From Flaccisagitta enflata (Eukaryota > Chaetognatha > Sagittoidea > Aphragmophora), in the NCBI GenBank assembly GCA_965153355.1, contig OZ231126.1:63674001-63738000 (forward strand): a DNA stretch of 64,000 bases. Direction: 5' to 3'. The notes under the pieces are model-generated. The model made no database searches, was not told where the DNA came from, and saw only the letters and a list, made by a program, of their open reading frames with translations. The position numbers were made by a program, and so were the translations under genes. Shown piece by piece: positions 12,063 through 23,014 of this stretch (positions within the stretch are counted from its first letter, which is position 1; each line of letters begins with the position of its first letter).

Positions 12063-12309
12063 TAATCAGCCCCAAAAATCTGTGTTCTCACAGATACAGT
12101 AGATCTCGTCTAGACTTGAGATAACGGGGGCAAGCATTGTGGAAACACAAATGAAGCCAGGGGAGTGATATTTGAAACATAGACTAATAAAGGGTTGGTT
12201 TATTGCCCATGATAGCTGGTTGCCATGGAAACGCATATCTATGTATTTTCACTAAAATATCAATATTTATAAATCAGCCCCAAAAAATCTGTGTTCTCAC
12301 AGATGTATC
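12063..12309 (+). repeat. Pair of direct repeats with an internal hairpin
   Basis: A block of about 33 bp beginning AATCAGCCCCAAAAA occurs at 12065 and again at 12273. Each copy contains ATCTGTG TTCT CACAGAT, a 7-bp stem with a 4-base loop. The 175 bp between them is unique. It could be the two ends of a small element or a local duplication. Confidence 0.6.
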
Positions 12310-12459
12310 TTTAATTCATTAGTTGTCTTACTGGAGAATGAAGGTAGCTTGCCGGAAAAAAAAAAAGAACCAAGGCGTTGTTTCCTTCTGATGTGCGCTA
12401 GTAAAGCTTTACTGTGCATAATAAAGCGATATAAAGAAGAAATAAAACCGGAAACGTTA

Positions 12460-12530
12460 TCGAGGCGGCAGGCGGCAGGCGGCAGGCGGCAGGCGGCAGG
12501 CGGCAGGCGGCAGGCGGCAGGCGGCAGGCG
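12460..12530 (+). repeat. (GGCAGGC)n heptamer minisatellite
   Basis: About nine units of a 7-bp GC-rich repeat within a GC-rich stretch that continues to about 12640. Because seven is not a multiple of three, the Gln-Ala-Gly-Gly-Arg-Arg frame repeats every three units and is not evidence of a gene. Confidence 0.92.
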
Positions 12531-12987
12531 TTAAAAACCCGGCACGAAGCGGCAGTGGCGGTGGCGGTGGGGCGAAGCGTCGTGAGCGGCGGTGAAGCGG
12601 CGGATCGGCGACGAGCGCGAGACATGAAAACCGGCAGTCGTCGTGTGCGAGAAAGTGTGAAACTGAGATGCTCCCGTGAAAAATAGTTTATTTTCCACCA
12701 AACACGTCCAAAATTTGCGCTCTGTCTGCCTCTCTTTCTGTCTGTTTGTATCGCTCTCTCTCTCTCTCTCTCTCTATCCTACCTTAAACCTTTTCAAAAG
12801 AAATGGCCACCAGCCTGAATGTAAATAAAGAGCTCAACTTTTCACCATACTCCCAAAAATGACGCATCCCAGTTCCCTAAAGATCCCAGATGAAAATCCA
12901 CCTCCTCAGCCCAAAACTTTCGCACATATTCCAACGACGGTGCCCATTGAGAAATACAACCGTCTTATGTTTGGGTCCTTACGTCTC

Positions 12988-12988
12988 C

Positions 12989-13052
<64 letters not shown>
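12988..13052 (+). repeat. (TC)n microsatellite
   Basis: A clean TC run of about 65 bp. A shorter CT run lies at 12752-12775. Confidence 0.94.
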
Positions 13053-13055
<3 letters not shown>

Positions 13056-13254
13056 GTGTTCATCTTTTCCGCTCAGAAAAGCGTGAATTCTGTTTATGGC
13101 TACGACAACCAAACGAAAGAAAATAAAGAAGAGAAAAATAAAAAGAATACCGGAAATGAAAATTGTTCACAAAAGCAAGAGACATGACAGACCTCTCCAA
13201 AATTGAATGTCAAAATACGCTAGATAGAGAGACTGAAGCATTGTATTCTCTTAT

Positions 13255-13784
13255 TTGACAGTCAGTGGACAAAACAAAATAGGTAGAGAGCTCACTCTGT
13301 TGGCTTTGATCCAATTTACTGTTATCAAACAGCAGGCTGTAAACAACAACTGGTTGTAAAAATTACAGCCGGCTGTCACCTTACAGAGTTGGCAAAAATC
13401 CAACCTAAATAGAATAGAACATGACTAGCATATTCATAATTCTAATGAAATTCTGAGAAGTTTAACATGTCACACTTAACAATTTTTATAAGAAATAATT
13501 TTTAAACATTGTATTATATCTTTATTAAACATTGATAAAAAAATTCTATTTTCATATAAAAGTATATGTTGTGACATATCAAACTTGTCAGAATTTCACC
13601 AGGATTATGAATTTGCAGGTCTCGTTCTAATTGGTAAAGGTTGGATTTTTGCCGACTTTGTAGCATGACAGCTGGCTGTAATTTTTACAACCAGTTGTTG
13701 TTAACAGCCTGCTGTTTGATAACAGTAGGTTGGATCAAAGCTAACAGACTGAGCTCTCTACCTATTTTGTTTTGTCCACTGACT

Positions 13785-13789
<5 letters not shown>
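13255..13789. mobile_element. Near-complete palindromic foldback element
   Basis: The element spans 13259-13785 (527 bp). The ends are CAGTCAGTGGACAAAAC and its complement. Arms of at least 150 bp (13259-13408 against 13635-13785) match closely and the similarity carries on inward (AATTCTGAGAAGTTTAACAT against its inverted partner), leaving a loop of under 100 bp. TTGA flanks both sides, but the right side runs into a GA array, so the duplication is tentative. There is no open frame. Class unassigned. Confidence 0.78.

Positions 13790-13871
<82 letters not shown>
13788..13871 (+). repeat. (GA)n microsatellite
   Basis: An 84-bp GA run starting exactly at the right end of the palindromic element, which suggests the insertion and the array share an origin or a preference. 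Confidence 0.95.
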
Positions 13872-13874
<3 letters not shown>

Positions 13875-14145
13875 AAAAGAAACTTATGGTATTATGCAGA
13901 TGAAAAGACACACCTTTAACAAATTTTGCCAATAATTCTAAAAAAGAATATTGGAATAAATTAGAATTCTAAACAGTCTTAAAGCCCTTCAAAATTTCTT
14001 TCATTTGGAAACCTTCAAATGAAACTTATTCAAATTATTTTTTGTATCTCTTTCATCAATTATTAAATAGGTGAGCCTTTTTTTCGTGTGGTACATAAAT
14101 GTTTTTACAGTTATTGAACTGTTATTTGCCTTTCCCTTTTCCCCT

Positions 14146-14362
14146 TTTTAGTTGCGTGCTACGCGACTCTACACCCCGCTAAGTCGGTTCGTCGCGTCGG
14201 TGGGTTGGTTAGTCGGTCGGTCGCGTCGGTCCCCTTCTTACTTTTTTGGCGTTTTTGAGCTTTTTGAGCTTTCTGCTCCTGCCCAAATGCCCTAGGGATC
14301 TTTTCTAGCACTGCTCCTGCCCGACCGCTTGCGACTGGGGTATCTGTGTATCCGGCCTTGTT
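14146..14362 (-). mobile_element. CGR element, subfamily A, intact
   Basis: The minus-strand copy has a tail hairpin with one arm changed (AGTCGCG against CGCAACT, one G.U-type mismatch), then AGCGGGGTGTAGAGT, an ACCG-rich repeat, and head AACAAGGCCGGATACACAG. Confidence 0.85.
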
Positions 14363-14369
14363 TCTCTGA

Positions 14370-15070
14370 TTCACCCTGTTCCTCTCTTCACCTCTAATCG
14401 TGTGGAAAGGAGCTTTTCCCAGACTGGCTTTTGCTTCATTCTTCCCCCGACTTTCAGACCAGAAGACCGAAACTTCCCTCATCCTCATAATGTAGTCATT
14501 TTTCCTTCAGAGTTTTTGCCGCCTCCCGCCTCCATTTCTTTCTCTTTCTCTTTCTCGCTCTTCCTTGCAAAACATCCTCCAGATTACCTCTTTTTTTTTA
14601 CTAATATCTATTTTCTGATTGTAGAACCTCCCGTCGTCGACATATACACCCCCAACGGGATATGAAACTCATTAAACTACTTTTCCTCACAAAACCTCCC
14701 TCCTTATTATCCAATACGTTTCTGAATACGTAGATGCACGCTGATCTGTATGTTTCTGTCTCTTATTAATCACGGCCTAATCATTTTATGCGTACCAAGG
14801 CACGTTCATTGATTTATTAGTCGATCACGCATTTGAGGTGTGCACATGGTGCCAGGTGTGCACATTGGCCTGCATTTCCCTGTTATAGACATACATTTGG
14901 GTATAGTGAGGGATATTGTATCACTTGTCATAAACAGTCTGTTGCGTACATCTCCAAATAAATTGGGCTTCACTTACATATATTTCATCTCATCATGAAA
15001 CTGTCTCAGCTGTTTTACAGATCTCTCCGTAAATTCTACGTCGTTTGAAAAAAAAAAGAACATTGGCATT
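14370..15070. other. Unique sequence, nothing recognised
   Basis: Pyrimidine-rich at first (14520-14600), then AT-rich. A short direct repeat of AGGTGTGCACAT-like sequence lies near 14835-14865. No supported gene. Confidence 0.55.
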
Positions 15071-15076
15071 CCTGAA

Positions 15077-15280
15077 AACAAGGCCGGATACACAGCTACC
15101 CTAGTCGCGTGCGGGTGGGCAGGAGCAGTGCTGGAGGTCACTTGGGCATTTGGGCAGGAGCTGTATGCTCAAAAAGCTCAATAACGCCAAAAAAGTAAAA
15201 AGGGGACCGACCGACCCACCAACCAACCGACCAAAGGACCGACATAGCGGGGTGTAGAGTCGTGTAGCACGCGACTAAAA
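15077..15280 (+). mobile_element. CGR element, subfamily A, intact
   Basis: Complete copy with head AACAAGGCCGGATACACAGC, internal AGTCGCGTGC and tail AGTCGTGT AGC ACGCGACT, where C to T leaves a G.T pair in the stem. It ends CTAAAA. Confidence 0.87.
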
Positions 15281-15494
15281 AGACAGTCGACGTGTTTCAT
15301 CAGATGTATCATTGAGTTCCCGTGAAATCAACCGGCTACCCTGTTGTGATAATCCCGGAAATTAACCTATGTATTCGAACTTGCTTTTCCTGTACAACCC
15401 GCGCAGGCGCTGAGGAACTCTCGTGTCTCGCCTCGTCAAAAACAACATCCACAATACAACTATCGCTAATCGTTTCTCTTCCGCCATCCTTCAG

Positions 15495-15715
15495 ACGCAG
15501 ATGCAAAATTGATTGATACCAAAATACATTTAAACCAAGAAACACACATTAAGAATAAAGATGAAAGAGCAACCTCTAAATTGAAACCTCTACTTTTTTA
15601 TTTCTTTGTTTCTTTTTCCTGCTTTTCCGCTCTCCTTGAAAACCCCAAGAAAAAAAAAATCCAAGATGAAAATCTCGTGATGGTTTTCAACCTTGATCCT
15701 TACGAGAAAAGCTAA
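15495..15715 (+). CDS. Candidate terminal exon with one membrane segment
   Basis: A strong acceptor, CTCTTCCGCCATCCTTCAG, ends at 15494. In the phase-1 frame 72 residues stay open to TAA at 15713. The frame is polar at first (ADAKLIDTKIHLNQE), has a hydrophobic aromatic stretch of about 18 residues near the middle (LLFYFFVSFSCFSALL) and a charged tail ending LDPYEKS. The hydrophobic part is encoded by a T-rich tract, so it could instead be an intron's pyrimidine tract. No AATAAA follows closely and no family is recognised. Confidence 0.3.
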
Positions 15716-16147
15716 AAGCGATATATTCAAAGGATAGAGCAAAGAGAGAAAGAGAGAGAGAGAATCACCATATGATGGATTGATATTCCTCTCGCCCCCG
15801 CGCACATGTGCATGGACCTCGGGAGCCCGCCAAGGATATATGTATATATAAATGTGAGGAAAAAAATGATCGTAAACCAAAATAGATTTCGTGTTTTTCG
15901 CTGATATATATATTCTTCCTCGGTAAAATGAATCTTCGAAACTACACATGGGGCGCCACCTATCTAAAAGGTCGAATACAAGAAAACGCGTGTTATGACT
16001 TTCGAAGGTCAGGAGAGCGAAATATTTATTTGATATAAGCGTTTCAATTTCAAGCGCATGAAGCTAAATACAAAGAGATGATGGATGTTTCGACTCGCAT
16101 GATAAATGATGATTAATGGTGTGGTAAGTTTCTTTTTTTAGTGAGGT
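15716..16147. other. Unique sequence, nothing recognised
   Basis: AT-rich unique DNA with a short TATA-type alternating stretch near 15836-15850. No gene or repeat copy supported. Confidence 0.55.
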
Positions 16148-16477
16148 GACCATGGCAGGGGTGTATAAAGTCGGGTATTCCCCCCCCCCTCGGTGGGGGG
16201 GGGAATGAAATCAAAGGGTTTGGAGATGGGGAAGGAAATCAAAAATTTGAAAAAAAAAATTGTTTTGAAGATCTAACACTTTTGGTGGTACCAAAAGGTA
16301 AAATACAATTACTACAACACAATTTAACACTACTTAAACCTAAAATATACTGTTTTATAACTTTGAGGGGAAGAAATTCAAAGATTTTGTAACGTGATGC
16401 GTCGCGGGGAAGAAAATCAAAGGGGGGGGGGGAATAGAATAAAAAGTCGCTCGACTATATACACCCCTGGACCATGG
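16148..16477. mobile_element. hAT-type MITE with 8-bp target duplication (family G, copy 1)
   Basis: The element is 16156-16469 (314 bp), with ends CAGGGGTGTATA and TATACACCCCTG and C/G homopolymer runs just inside each end. GACCATGG is duplicated at 16148-16155 and 16470-16477. A second copy lies inverted at 59835-60146. CAGGGGTG termini and an 8-bp duplication are characteristic of the hAT superfamily. Confidence 0.9.
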
Positions 16478-16980
16478 TATAAACGATTTCCGCATCCGGT
16501 TGGTCGGCATTTATGCATAAGCTGATGGAGGTTAAACACAGATACTTAAAAAAAAATCAAGTTGACTTGATTTCTTTGCAAACAAGTGCCAATGTCTAAT
16601 TCTTCATATTTATTTCTTTCATTATTAGTTTTTCCGTTTCTTATGCTTTCCGATACTCTTTTTTTTTTCCTATTCCTTCCTCCTCTTCCTCTTCAGCTGC
16701 ATGAATCATCGAAATTTTTTATAAATCCTTCTTCGATCCTTCCCTAGCCTCTCCCCCTCTAACACCCCCCCCTGCCTTTTTGCCCCCCCCCCCCCACTCC
16801 CACATCTCCAATCCTCGGTCTTCCTTACGCATATAAAGATAGAAATATATGCGAACCCCCGCCAGGGGTTTTACTTGAAGAGAATCAGATGAGAAAACGC
16901 GGCCTCGCACTGTCGAGCATTTCGGCATTGCAAGTTGGAGAGAGGCGGTGATGAAAGCAAAAGCCGGGTTGCATCGGGGG

Positions 16981-17430
16981 TGAATGAAGGTGGTGATCGC
17001 TTATGGGTGGGTGGGTGGGTGGGTGGGGGGTAATAGATTACGGGTGGGTGGGTATTTGGATTTCAAAGGAGAGTTGGACCGAGTATATGTGTGGGGTAGG
17101 ATGGGTGAGCAGGTTGATGTGAAATTGGGTAGGTGGGTGGGTGGAGAATGAGTGGGTTGGTGGATGATAGAGTAGTTGGTGGGTGACTGGGTGTATACTG
17201 GATACTGGATAGACGTGCAAAAAGATGAGTTTGGTGAATAAGTGGGGGAGAAGCTGGATGATGAGTAGGTCGAGGGGTGACTGTAAAAGAGGGCTGGATC
17301 GAGTGAGGGATGGGTAAGCGGATGGATAATGGCTTTGGTGAATGAATGGGTGAGTGGGAGGATCAAGAGTGGATTGGTGGATAATGAAGGTGGTGGTTAG
17401 TGGATGAACGAGTGGATAGAAGGTGACTGT
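16981..17430 (+). repeat. Degenerate GGTGGGT / GGATGA-rich minisatellite
   Basis: G-rich plus strand with repeated GGTGGGTGG and TGGATGA words at irregular spacing. The first part (17005-17030) has five adjacent GGG runs separated by single T bases, a strong G-quadruplex motif. Frames on the minus strand rich in Pro, Thr, His and Ser come from the repeat. Confidence 0.75.
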
Positions 17431-18270
17431 GATAAACAAAAGCAAAGCAACATTGTTATTACATGATAAGTGCGAGGATAGCAGGGTGCATCCATTGGAT
17501 ACTACCCAGTATGAAAGAAACTGACGAAGGAAAAAAAAACGGAAGCGGAAAAAAATCTGGAACGCTTTTGAGACCCATTTCCCATCACTGACCCAAATCC
17601 TGTGGGTGACCCGGAGGTGACCCCAAAGATTTCGCCTTTCCCTCTCTTTCCATTCCCGAGAGGATTCCAGCTCAAATTTCTCATGAATTTCTTATTGAAT
17701 AAATGATAAGAAAGAAAAATAGGGAGAAATCTTGTTTGAAAAGAGAAGCAAGAGACAAAGAGAGATCACGCGAAAGATGATGTAACAATTTGGCAATAAG
17801 CGAGTAACAAGGTTTATCTGAGTGCATAACCGAGACAAGGAAAAAAAAATGAAAACACGAATTGCGAGGAAGTCATGACTTGAACAATAATTGTAATAAC
17901 TCTATTGTAACAACTAATGGATACTTTAAGCTTACCTGTTTTTTTTTTCAGGAAGGGCGAAATAATCGTAAACAGGCGTTGATTGGGGCGTAAGGAGAGA
18001 GAAAAAGGGGAGGGCAAGAAGAAAAGGGCAAAAAGAAAAGGGCGGGGAAGATATTGATTAATTTTTATTTAACTGACATTTACTGTCAATCACAATTGTA
18101 AGATAGATTCCAAACTATTTCATTCCATTTATTTCTAGATTTGTAATCAATCTTTTTATGAGCTTCTCTGAGCTTTCTTGATAGCTCTACTTGATGTTAT
18201 CATATTATTAGATGTGTTTTGATAACCGTTTTCTTGGGAGACAAAATCAGCCATGACTTGATTTGATAAA
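17431..18270. other. Unique sequence, nothing recognised
   Basis: Mixed unique DNA, AT-rich towards the end. No exon with both splice signals and frame was found. Confidence 0.5.
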
Positions 18271-18474
18271 AACAAGTGACACAGAGTCACAATATCGTTG
18301 CGGACGGGTGGGCAGGGGCATCCAACCCTTATCCACACCCCAACCCACCCCCAACACAAAAAGTATCGAAAACGCTTGTTTTCCCACTTTTCAACTTGAT
18401 GACCCGGAACAACGGACCAATGGACCAACGGACGGGCAAAGCCTCTTATAGAGTTGCGTGTCCGCAACTAAAAA
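18271..18474 (+). mobile_element. CGR element, subfamily B2
   Basis: The head is AACAAGTGACACAGAGTCAC, with a GTGAC/GTCAC stem, and the internal motif is GTTGCGGACGGGTGGGCAGG. The tail is AGTTGCG TGTC CGCAACT then AAAAA. The internal GTTGCGGAC matches the inverted right hairpin arm exactly. Confidence 0.87.
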
Positions 18475-18540
18475 GGAAGGCAAAAAAAAAAAAACTCTGA
18501 TGAACGACCTCTTTGATGTGAAAAACAGTGTCATTTTATT

Positions 18541-18544
<4 letters not shown>

Positions 18545-18596
<52 letters not shown>
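18545..18596 (+). repeat. (TC)n microsatellite
   Basis: A 52-bp TC run about 70 bp past a CGR copy. Confidence 0.94.
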
Positions 18597-18600
<4 letters not shown>

Positions 18601-18768
18601 AGAATCAAGCACATTTTGACGATCGATGAAAAAAGGTAACTTCCGTCCGCTCTTTTGAACTCTTCTCTGTTCTCTCGGTGGCTAATCCACGATAATTACT
18701 CAAAATCAGCTGATTTCTCCTCCAATTGTATTTGAGGGGTATAATTGCACTCGGTCTGATTGTGTAAT

Positions 18769-18803
18769 AGTGTGTGTGTGCGCGTGTGCGTGTGTGTTCA
18801 TGT

Positions 18804-18895
<92 letters not shown>
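18769..18895 (+). repeat. (GT)n microsatellite
   Basis: Imperfect GT to about 18806, then a clean GT run of about 88 bp. Confidence 0.95.
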
Positions 18896-18897
<2 letters not shown>

Positions 18898-19280
18898 GAC
18901 TGCAAATGTGCGCTGACAGTAAAGCGGTTAAGTTGTGACTGTAGATTATATATACATGCAGTAAACGTGCATGAATTTCGAATAATCATCTTATCCCTAG
19001 CTTCGTTTATTTATCATTTGAGTCTCTTTCTAATCTAAGCAGTCATCAGTGAAAGGCAAGTGAAAGACTGACAGACAAACAGACTGAAATGAAAAGGTTT
19101 CGATCACCTCGCCACTTGTCTCCTAACATCAACATCGTCGTTATCTTTATCAACATCGTCGTCATTGTCGTCATAATCGATCGCTACATGTTGCAAGCAT
19201 CATCGACACAATTGCATTACATTGCCAAAGGAAACGAGAGGGTGTGTCGAGAAGAGGGGGAAAGGGTTAAGACTTAGAGC

Positions 19281-19791
<511 letters not shown>

Positions 19792-19799
19792 ATGGTGGG

Positions 19800-20530
19800 G
19801 GTTTATGGCGGAGATGACGGGGGAAATAAAGGATTAAGGCAGATAGAGGAGGACTTTAATCTCCTCATCCGGGTGTGGTCGAGGCGTCGCTCAAGAGCGA
19901 GGGAGTCAAAACCCTTTCAAACGTAATGAAGTATGCTCCAGATTTCAAAGAGTGAAGGGAGAGAATGAGAGTGAGAGTAACCGTATTACTCCCGGGACAT
20001 TTTGATACAATCTCGACAGGTTTTGAGTTCATTTGGACTATGGTTAAACGGAAGGAATTTCTCGTTTTATCCTTGACGTTGAAAGGTCTCTAGGGTGCGC
20101 TACAACTTTGGTTAGGTTAGTAAAACTGTTAAGTGTAAATGAGAAGATACAAATAAAAATAGGTTATAAAAGTAAACGTATATTAGCATGAAACTCATTA
20201 ACTTTCACTCTAAAGTTTAAGAATAAGTTTAAATATAAAGTTTTTATTAGCATTAAAGAAAACAATCGCGAATGCAGTCTTGCAGCGAGATCGAGATCGC
20301 GAGCAAAGATAAGCTTTATCAACATTTTGAATCTTTATTCAATTATTCTCAAACGTGTACGTTCGTTTCTGTGAGTCTATGTTAATTCATTTTATTGTGT
20401 TTATCTTGCTCATGAGAGATTCAAGCAAAGTGACTCGCGTAAATTCTACCGTCACATCAGTTTTAAAAGCATTTTTTCAAAACATCATCGCATTTCTTAA
20501 AATGAGCCAAAATATTGCAGGAAATCTACA
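19800..20530. other. Unique AT-rich sequence
   Basis: No supported gene. A frame near 20355-20630 crosses the MITE that follows and is not taken as coding. Confidence 0.5.
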
Positions 20531-20710
20531 TACAGTGGAACCCCACTCTAACGGATTTCAGGGGACTAATATTTTTTTCTGTTTTAAGCGAACTTATGTT
20601 ATTGTGAACAGAGGAAATAAAAGGAATTAAAATTCTGAGATCACGAATTTACATCTGCTATAGGTGAAATTCCGTTGCTGGCGGGTCCGTTAGAGCGGGG
20701 TCCAACTGTA
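20531..20710. mobile_element. Tigger/pogo-like MITE flanked by TA
   Basis: The element is 20533-20708 (176 bp). Its ends CAGTGGAACCCCACTCTAACGG and the inverted match of CAGTTGGACCCCGCTCTAACGG agree closely over 22 bp, and TA flanks both sides. This terminal pattern is typical of non-autonomous Tc1/mariner-superfamily elements of the pogo/Tigger type. Non-coding. Confidence 0.85.
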
Positions 20711-20740
20711 TGTTTCGTTCATTCAGTCGATATCACGATA

Positions 20741-21354
20741 CTAACACCCCTTCCATAATTAGGCGAACTGGGATGAAAACAAACTGTTTAAGGATTGACT
20801 ATTTCTAGTATGATTAATTCAAACAATGTAAAACATCAACATTGGTAAATTTTATTACCATAATACAAAAAATTACTCAAAAGTATAAATAGCTATCTCC
20901 TTATGAGCTCATTTATGCAAAGAAGTGAAAAGTCGCAAAAAAGTCCTCTCTCACTGTGATCTAAATATGTCACCTTCTTTTCCTGGAGTTGTGTCAGTTT
21001 ACGCGGCCTTCCCTGCCCCTCTTTCTGCGCCACTGACTCTCCTGCATCAATTAACCGCATTACGCAATATATGGCAGGTTTTTTTGCAACCCATCTCCTT
21101 AAAATGCTGGAAAGTATACATCTTCCCCGTTGAAACATTGTTCCTGTAGAAATTGGCAATAATTGGACACCGTACTTTGGGTAAAAGACCCTCCATCACC
21201 CTCTGCATGCAGGAAAGTCCCCTACATCGCTTTTCTATGTCAAAGTACTACATCTTAGCTATCTCTGTGTCAAATTTCATCACTCTGAGTGCATTTTTAA
21301 TATCTGTTTGGATCATTTTTTCCAGTTCGCTTGATTATGGAAGGGGTGTTAATC
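20741..21354 (-). mobile_element. Degenerate Tc1/mariner-type transposon with transposase remnant
   Basis: Imperfect inverted ends of about 30 bp: TAACACCCCTTCCATAAT on the left and the same, inverted, on the right (21333-21351). TA occurs at both junctions (20739-20740 and 21355-21356). It lies only 32 bp from the TA-flanked MITE at 20533. The interior carries a minus-strand DNA-binding remnant. Confidence 0.75.
20893..21159 (-). pseudogene. Tc1/mariner-type transposase N-terminal fragment
   Basis: An 88-residue minus-strand frame contains a helix-turn-helix-like stretch followed by EGQGRPRKLTQLQEKKV at about residues 46-62. The GRPRKLT motif links the two DNA-binding subdomains in Tc1/mariner transposases. 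No catalytic DD(E/D) domain is present in the 614-bp element, and the frame is lost after about residue 70, so this is a broken, non-functional remnant. Residue numbers are approximate. Confidence 0.65.
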
Positions 21355-21600
21355 TATAGCAGCCAAGAAAAAGACCAACGCGCCGCGTCTCGCACCGATG
21401 TATGAGGCGTGTCATTTACCATCATCTGCTTTTGTCGGTCTTTATTATCCAGATCGCCTCACGTGACATTTTCTGTCATTCCTTTTTGTTTACGTTACTT
21501 TTTTTATGACAATATCACGAATGTCGAGGTTGTCTCATGTTTGTCAATTTTTCATTATAAGTTTGCTCTCATCGTCACGGTTGTCACTGATAGCGTGTCT

Positions 21601-21604
21601 TTTC

Positions 21605-21665
<61 letters not shown>

Positions 21666-21795
21666 TTTCTTTTTTCCTTTCTTTTTTCCTTTCTTTTTTC
21701 CTTTCTTTTTTCCTTTCTTTTTTCCTTTCTTTTTTCCTTTCTTTTTTCCTTTCTTTTTTCCTTTCTTTTTTTCCTTTCTCTTTTCCTTTCTTTCT

Positions 21796-21863
<68 letters not shown>

Positions 21864-21872
21864 TTTTTCTTT
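21601..21872 (+). repeat. (TTTC)n array with a (CTTTCTTTTTTC) higher-order block
   Basis: A perfect TTTC run surrounds a middle block (21662-21780) in which an approximately 12-bp variant unit is itself tandemly repeated about eight times. Confidence 0.95.
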
Positions 21873-21908
21873 GCCTTGGTCTGTCCTCCTCTTCATCTTT
21901 TCTTTCAG

Positions 21909-21956
21909 CAGCGAAAAAGCAAAGGAGAGGGATTTTGAAAGCGATGATCATTATTG
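21909..21956 (+). CDS. Candidate short terminal exon
   Basis: A long pyrimidine tract ending TTTTCTTTCAG precedes 21909. In the phase-2 frame the sequence reads SEKAKERDFESDDHY then TGA. The charged, acidic composition resembles a protein C-terminus. The pyrimidine tract is the edge of the TTTC microsatellite, which weakens the acceptor. No partner exon was identified. Confidence 0.2.
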
Positions 21957-22012
21957 ACGTTTTCTGTTTCATCCTCCGCCCACGATTGTTACAAGCCTTT
22001 ATCGCTTATCTG

Positions 22013-22097
<85 letters not shown>

Positions 22098-22099
22098 GC
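22013..22099 (+). repeat. (GTT)n microsatellite
   Basis: About 29 perfect GTT units that stop exactly where the CGR element begins. Confidence 0.96.
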
Positions 22100-22296
22100 A
22101 TGCGACTCTACACCACGCTTCGTCCGTCCATCCTTCCGGCAGTCGGTCGGTCGGTCTGTCTGTCGGTGCATCACACATTTACTTTTTTTTGTCCATTTTA
22201 TTTCTTTACGTCGTTTTAAGTCATTTAAGAATATTCTAAGTCATTCTTAGTCATTATGTAAGTCTCGCACGCGACTTAGCGGTGTTGGCCTTGTTA
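22098..22296 (-). mobile_element. CGR element, tail hairpin replaced by microsatellite
   Basis: On the minus strand the head is AACAAGGCCAACACCGC and the internal AGTCGCGTGCGAGAC is preserved. The tail ends at GTAGAGTCGCATGCAAC, where the expected hairpin right arm is replaced by the GTT array. Confidence 0.75.
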
Positions 22297-22523
22297 ACTT
22301 GAGACTCGAATATTTCTTTCCAAAAAAGAAAAAAAAAGTCTGTGTCGCTTATGAGAAAGTCATTACGATCTTACGATTTCTTTTCATTCGTGAGTTGTTA
22401 AAAAGAGAAAAAAAAAGTGCGTTTATGCCGTTTATGAGAACTTCTTTTTTTTCCGGCTTCCGCGACCGAAGAAAGTCATTATGATTTTTTAATGATTCGT
22501 GCTTCATGACTTCCGCCTTCCCT

Positions 22524-22768
22524 GAGGGCGTGTTTCTAGTGAGCGCCAAAAACGCGTTTCTTCTTGTGAAATGTGATAACATTGTGAACACATATTCAAG
22601 AATTTCAACCATCCCACGAGGGAGTGAGCGAAGTAGGTGAGCGAGCCTGTGAATGGAGCGAGCGAGCGTAACGCTGCGGAGCGAGTGAGCGGTGCGAGCG
22701 AACGAACGTAGCGAGTGACCGAGTGGCCCGTTCAAAACGCGGTTGTCTCTGACTAGAAACGCCCCCTC
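22524..22768. mobile_element. MITE-like element with imperfect inverted ends
   Basis: The left end is GAGGGCGTGTTTCTAGTGAG and the right end, inverted, is GAGGGGGCGTTTCTAGTCAG. A further ACGCGTTT block near each end is also inverted. The interior holds short GAGCGAGC repeats. No clear target duplication was found, so the class is open (PIF/Harbinger-like and ISL2EU-like ends both look possible). Confidence 0.55.
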
Positions 22769-22769
22769 A

Positions 22770-23014
22770 ATATCTTCCGCTTTTCCAAAACTCATTTCCC
22801 GAAGTTTTCATTTTTGCGTTTACTCATCCAAGAAAAGGTTTCCATAGAGACTCATTACAATTTCAGCCATCCTCAGTTTTATGGACTGCACTATTCACAT
22901 TTGTTTTGTTTTCCGCCTTTGTTTATGTGCGTGCTTCATCATGCACTCCTCGAGCCCCCTCCCCTACGACACCATTTCAAGAATTGTCATACCCATCTTT
23001 ATACATTCCAAAGA
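22770..23014. other. Unique sequence, nothing recognised
   Basis: No gene or repeat copy is supported here. Confidence 0.5.

Noticed and set aside
21506-22219. 237-codon Phe/Leu/Ser then Cys-rich frame
   Set aside because: It runs through a TTTC array and a GTT array and only reflects these repeats.
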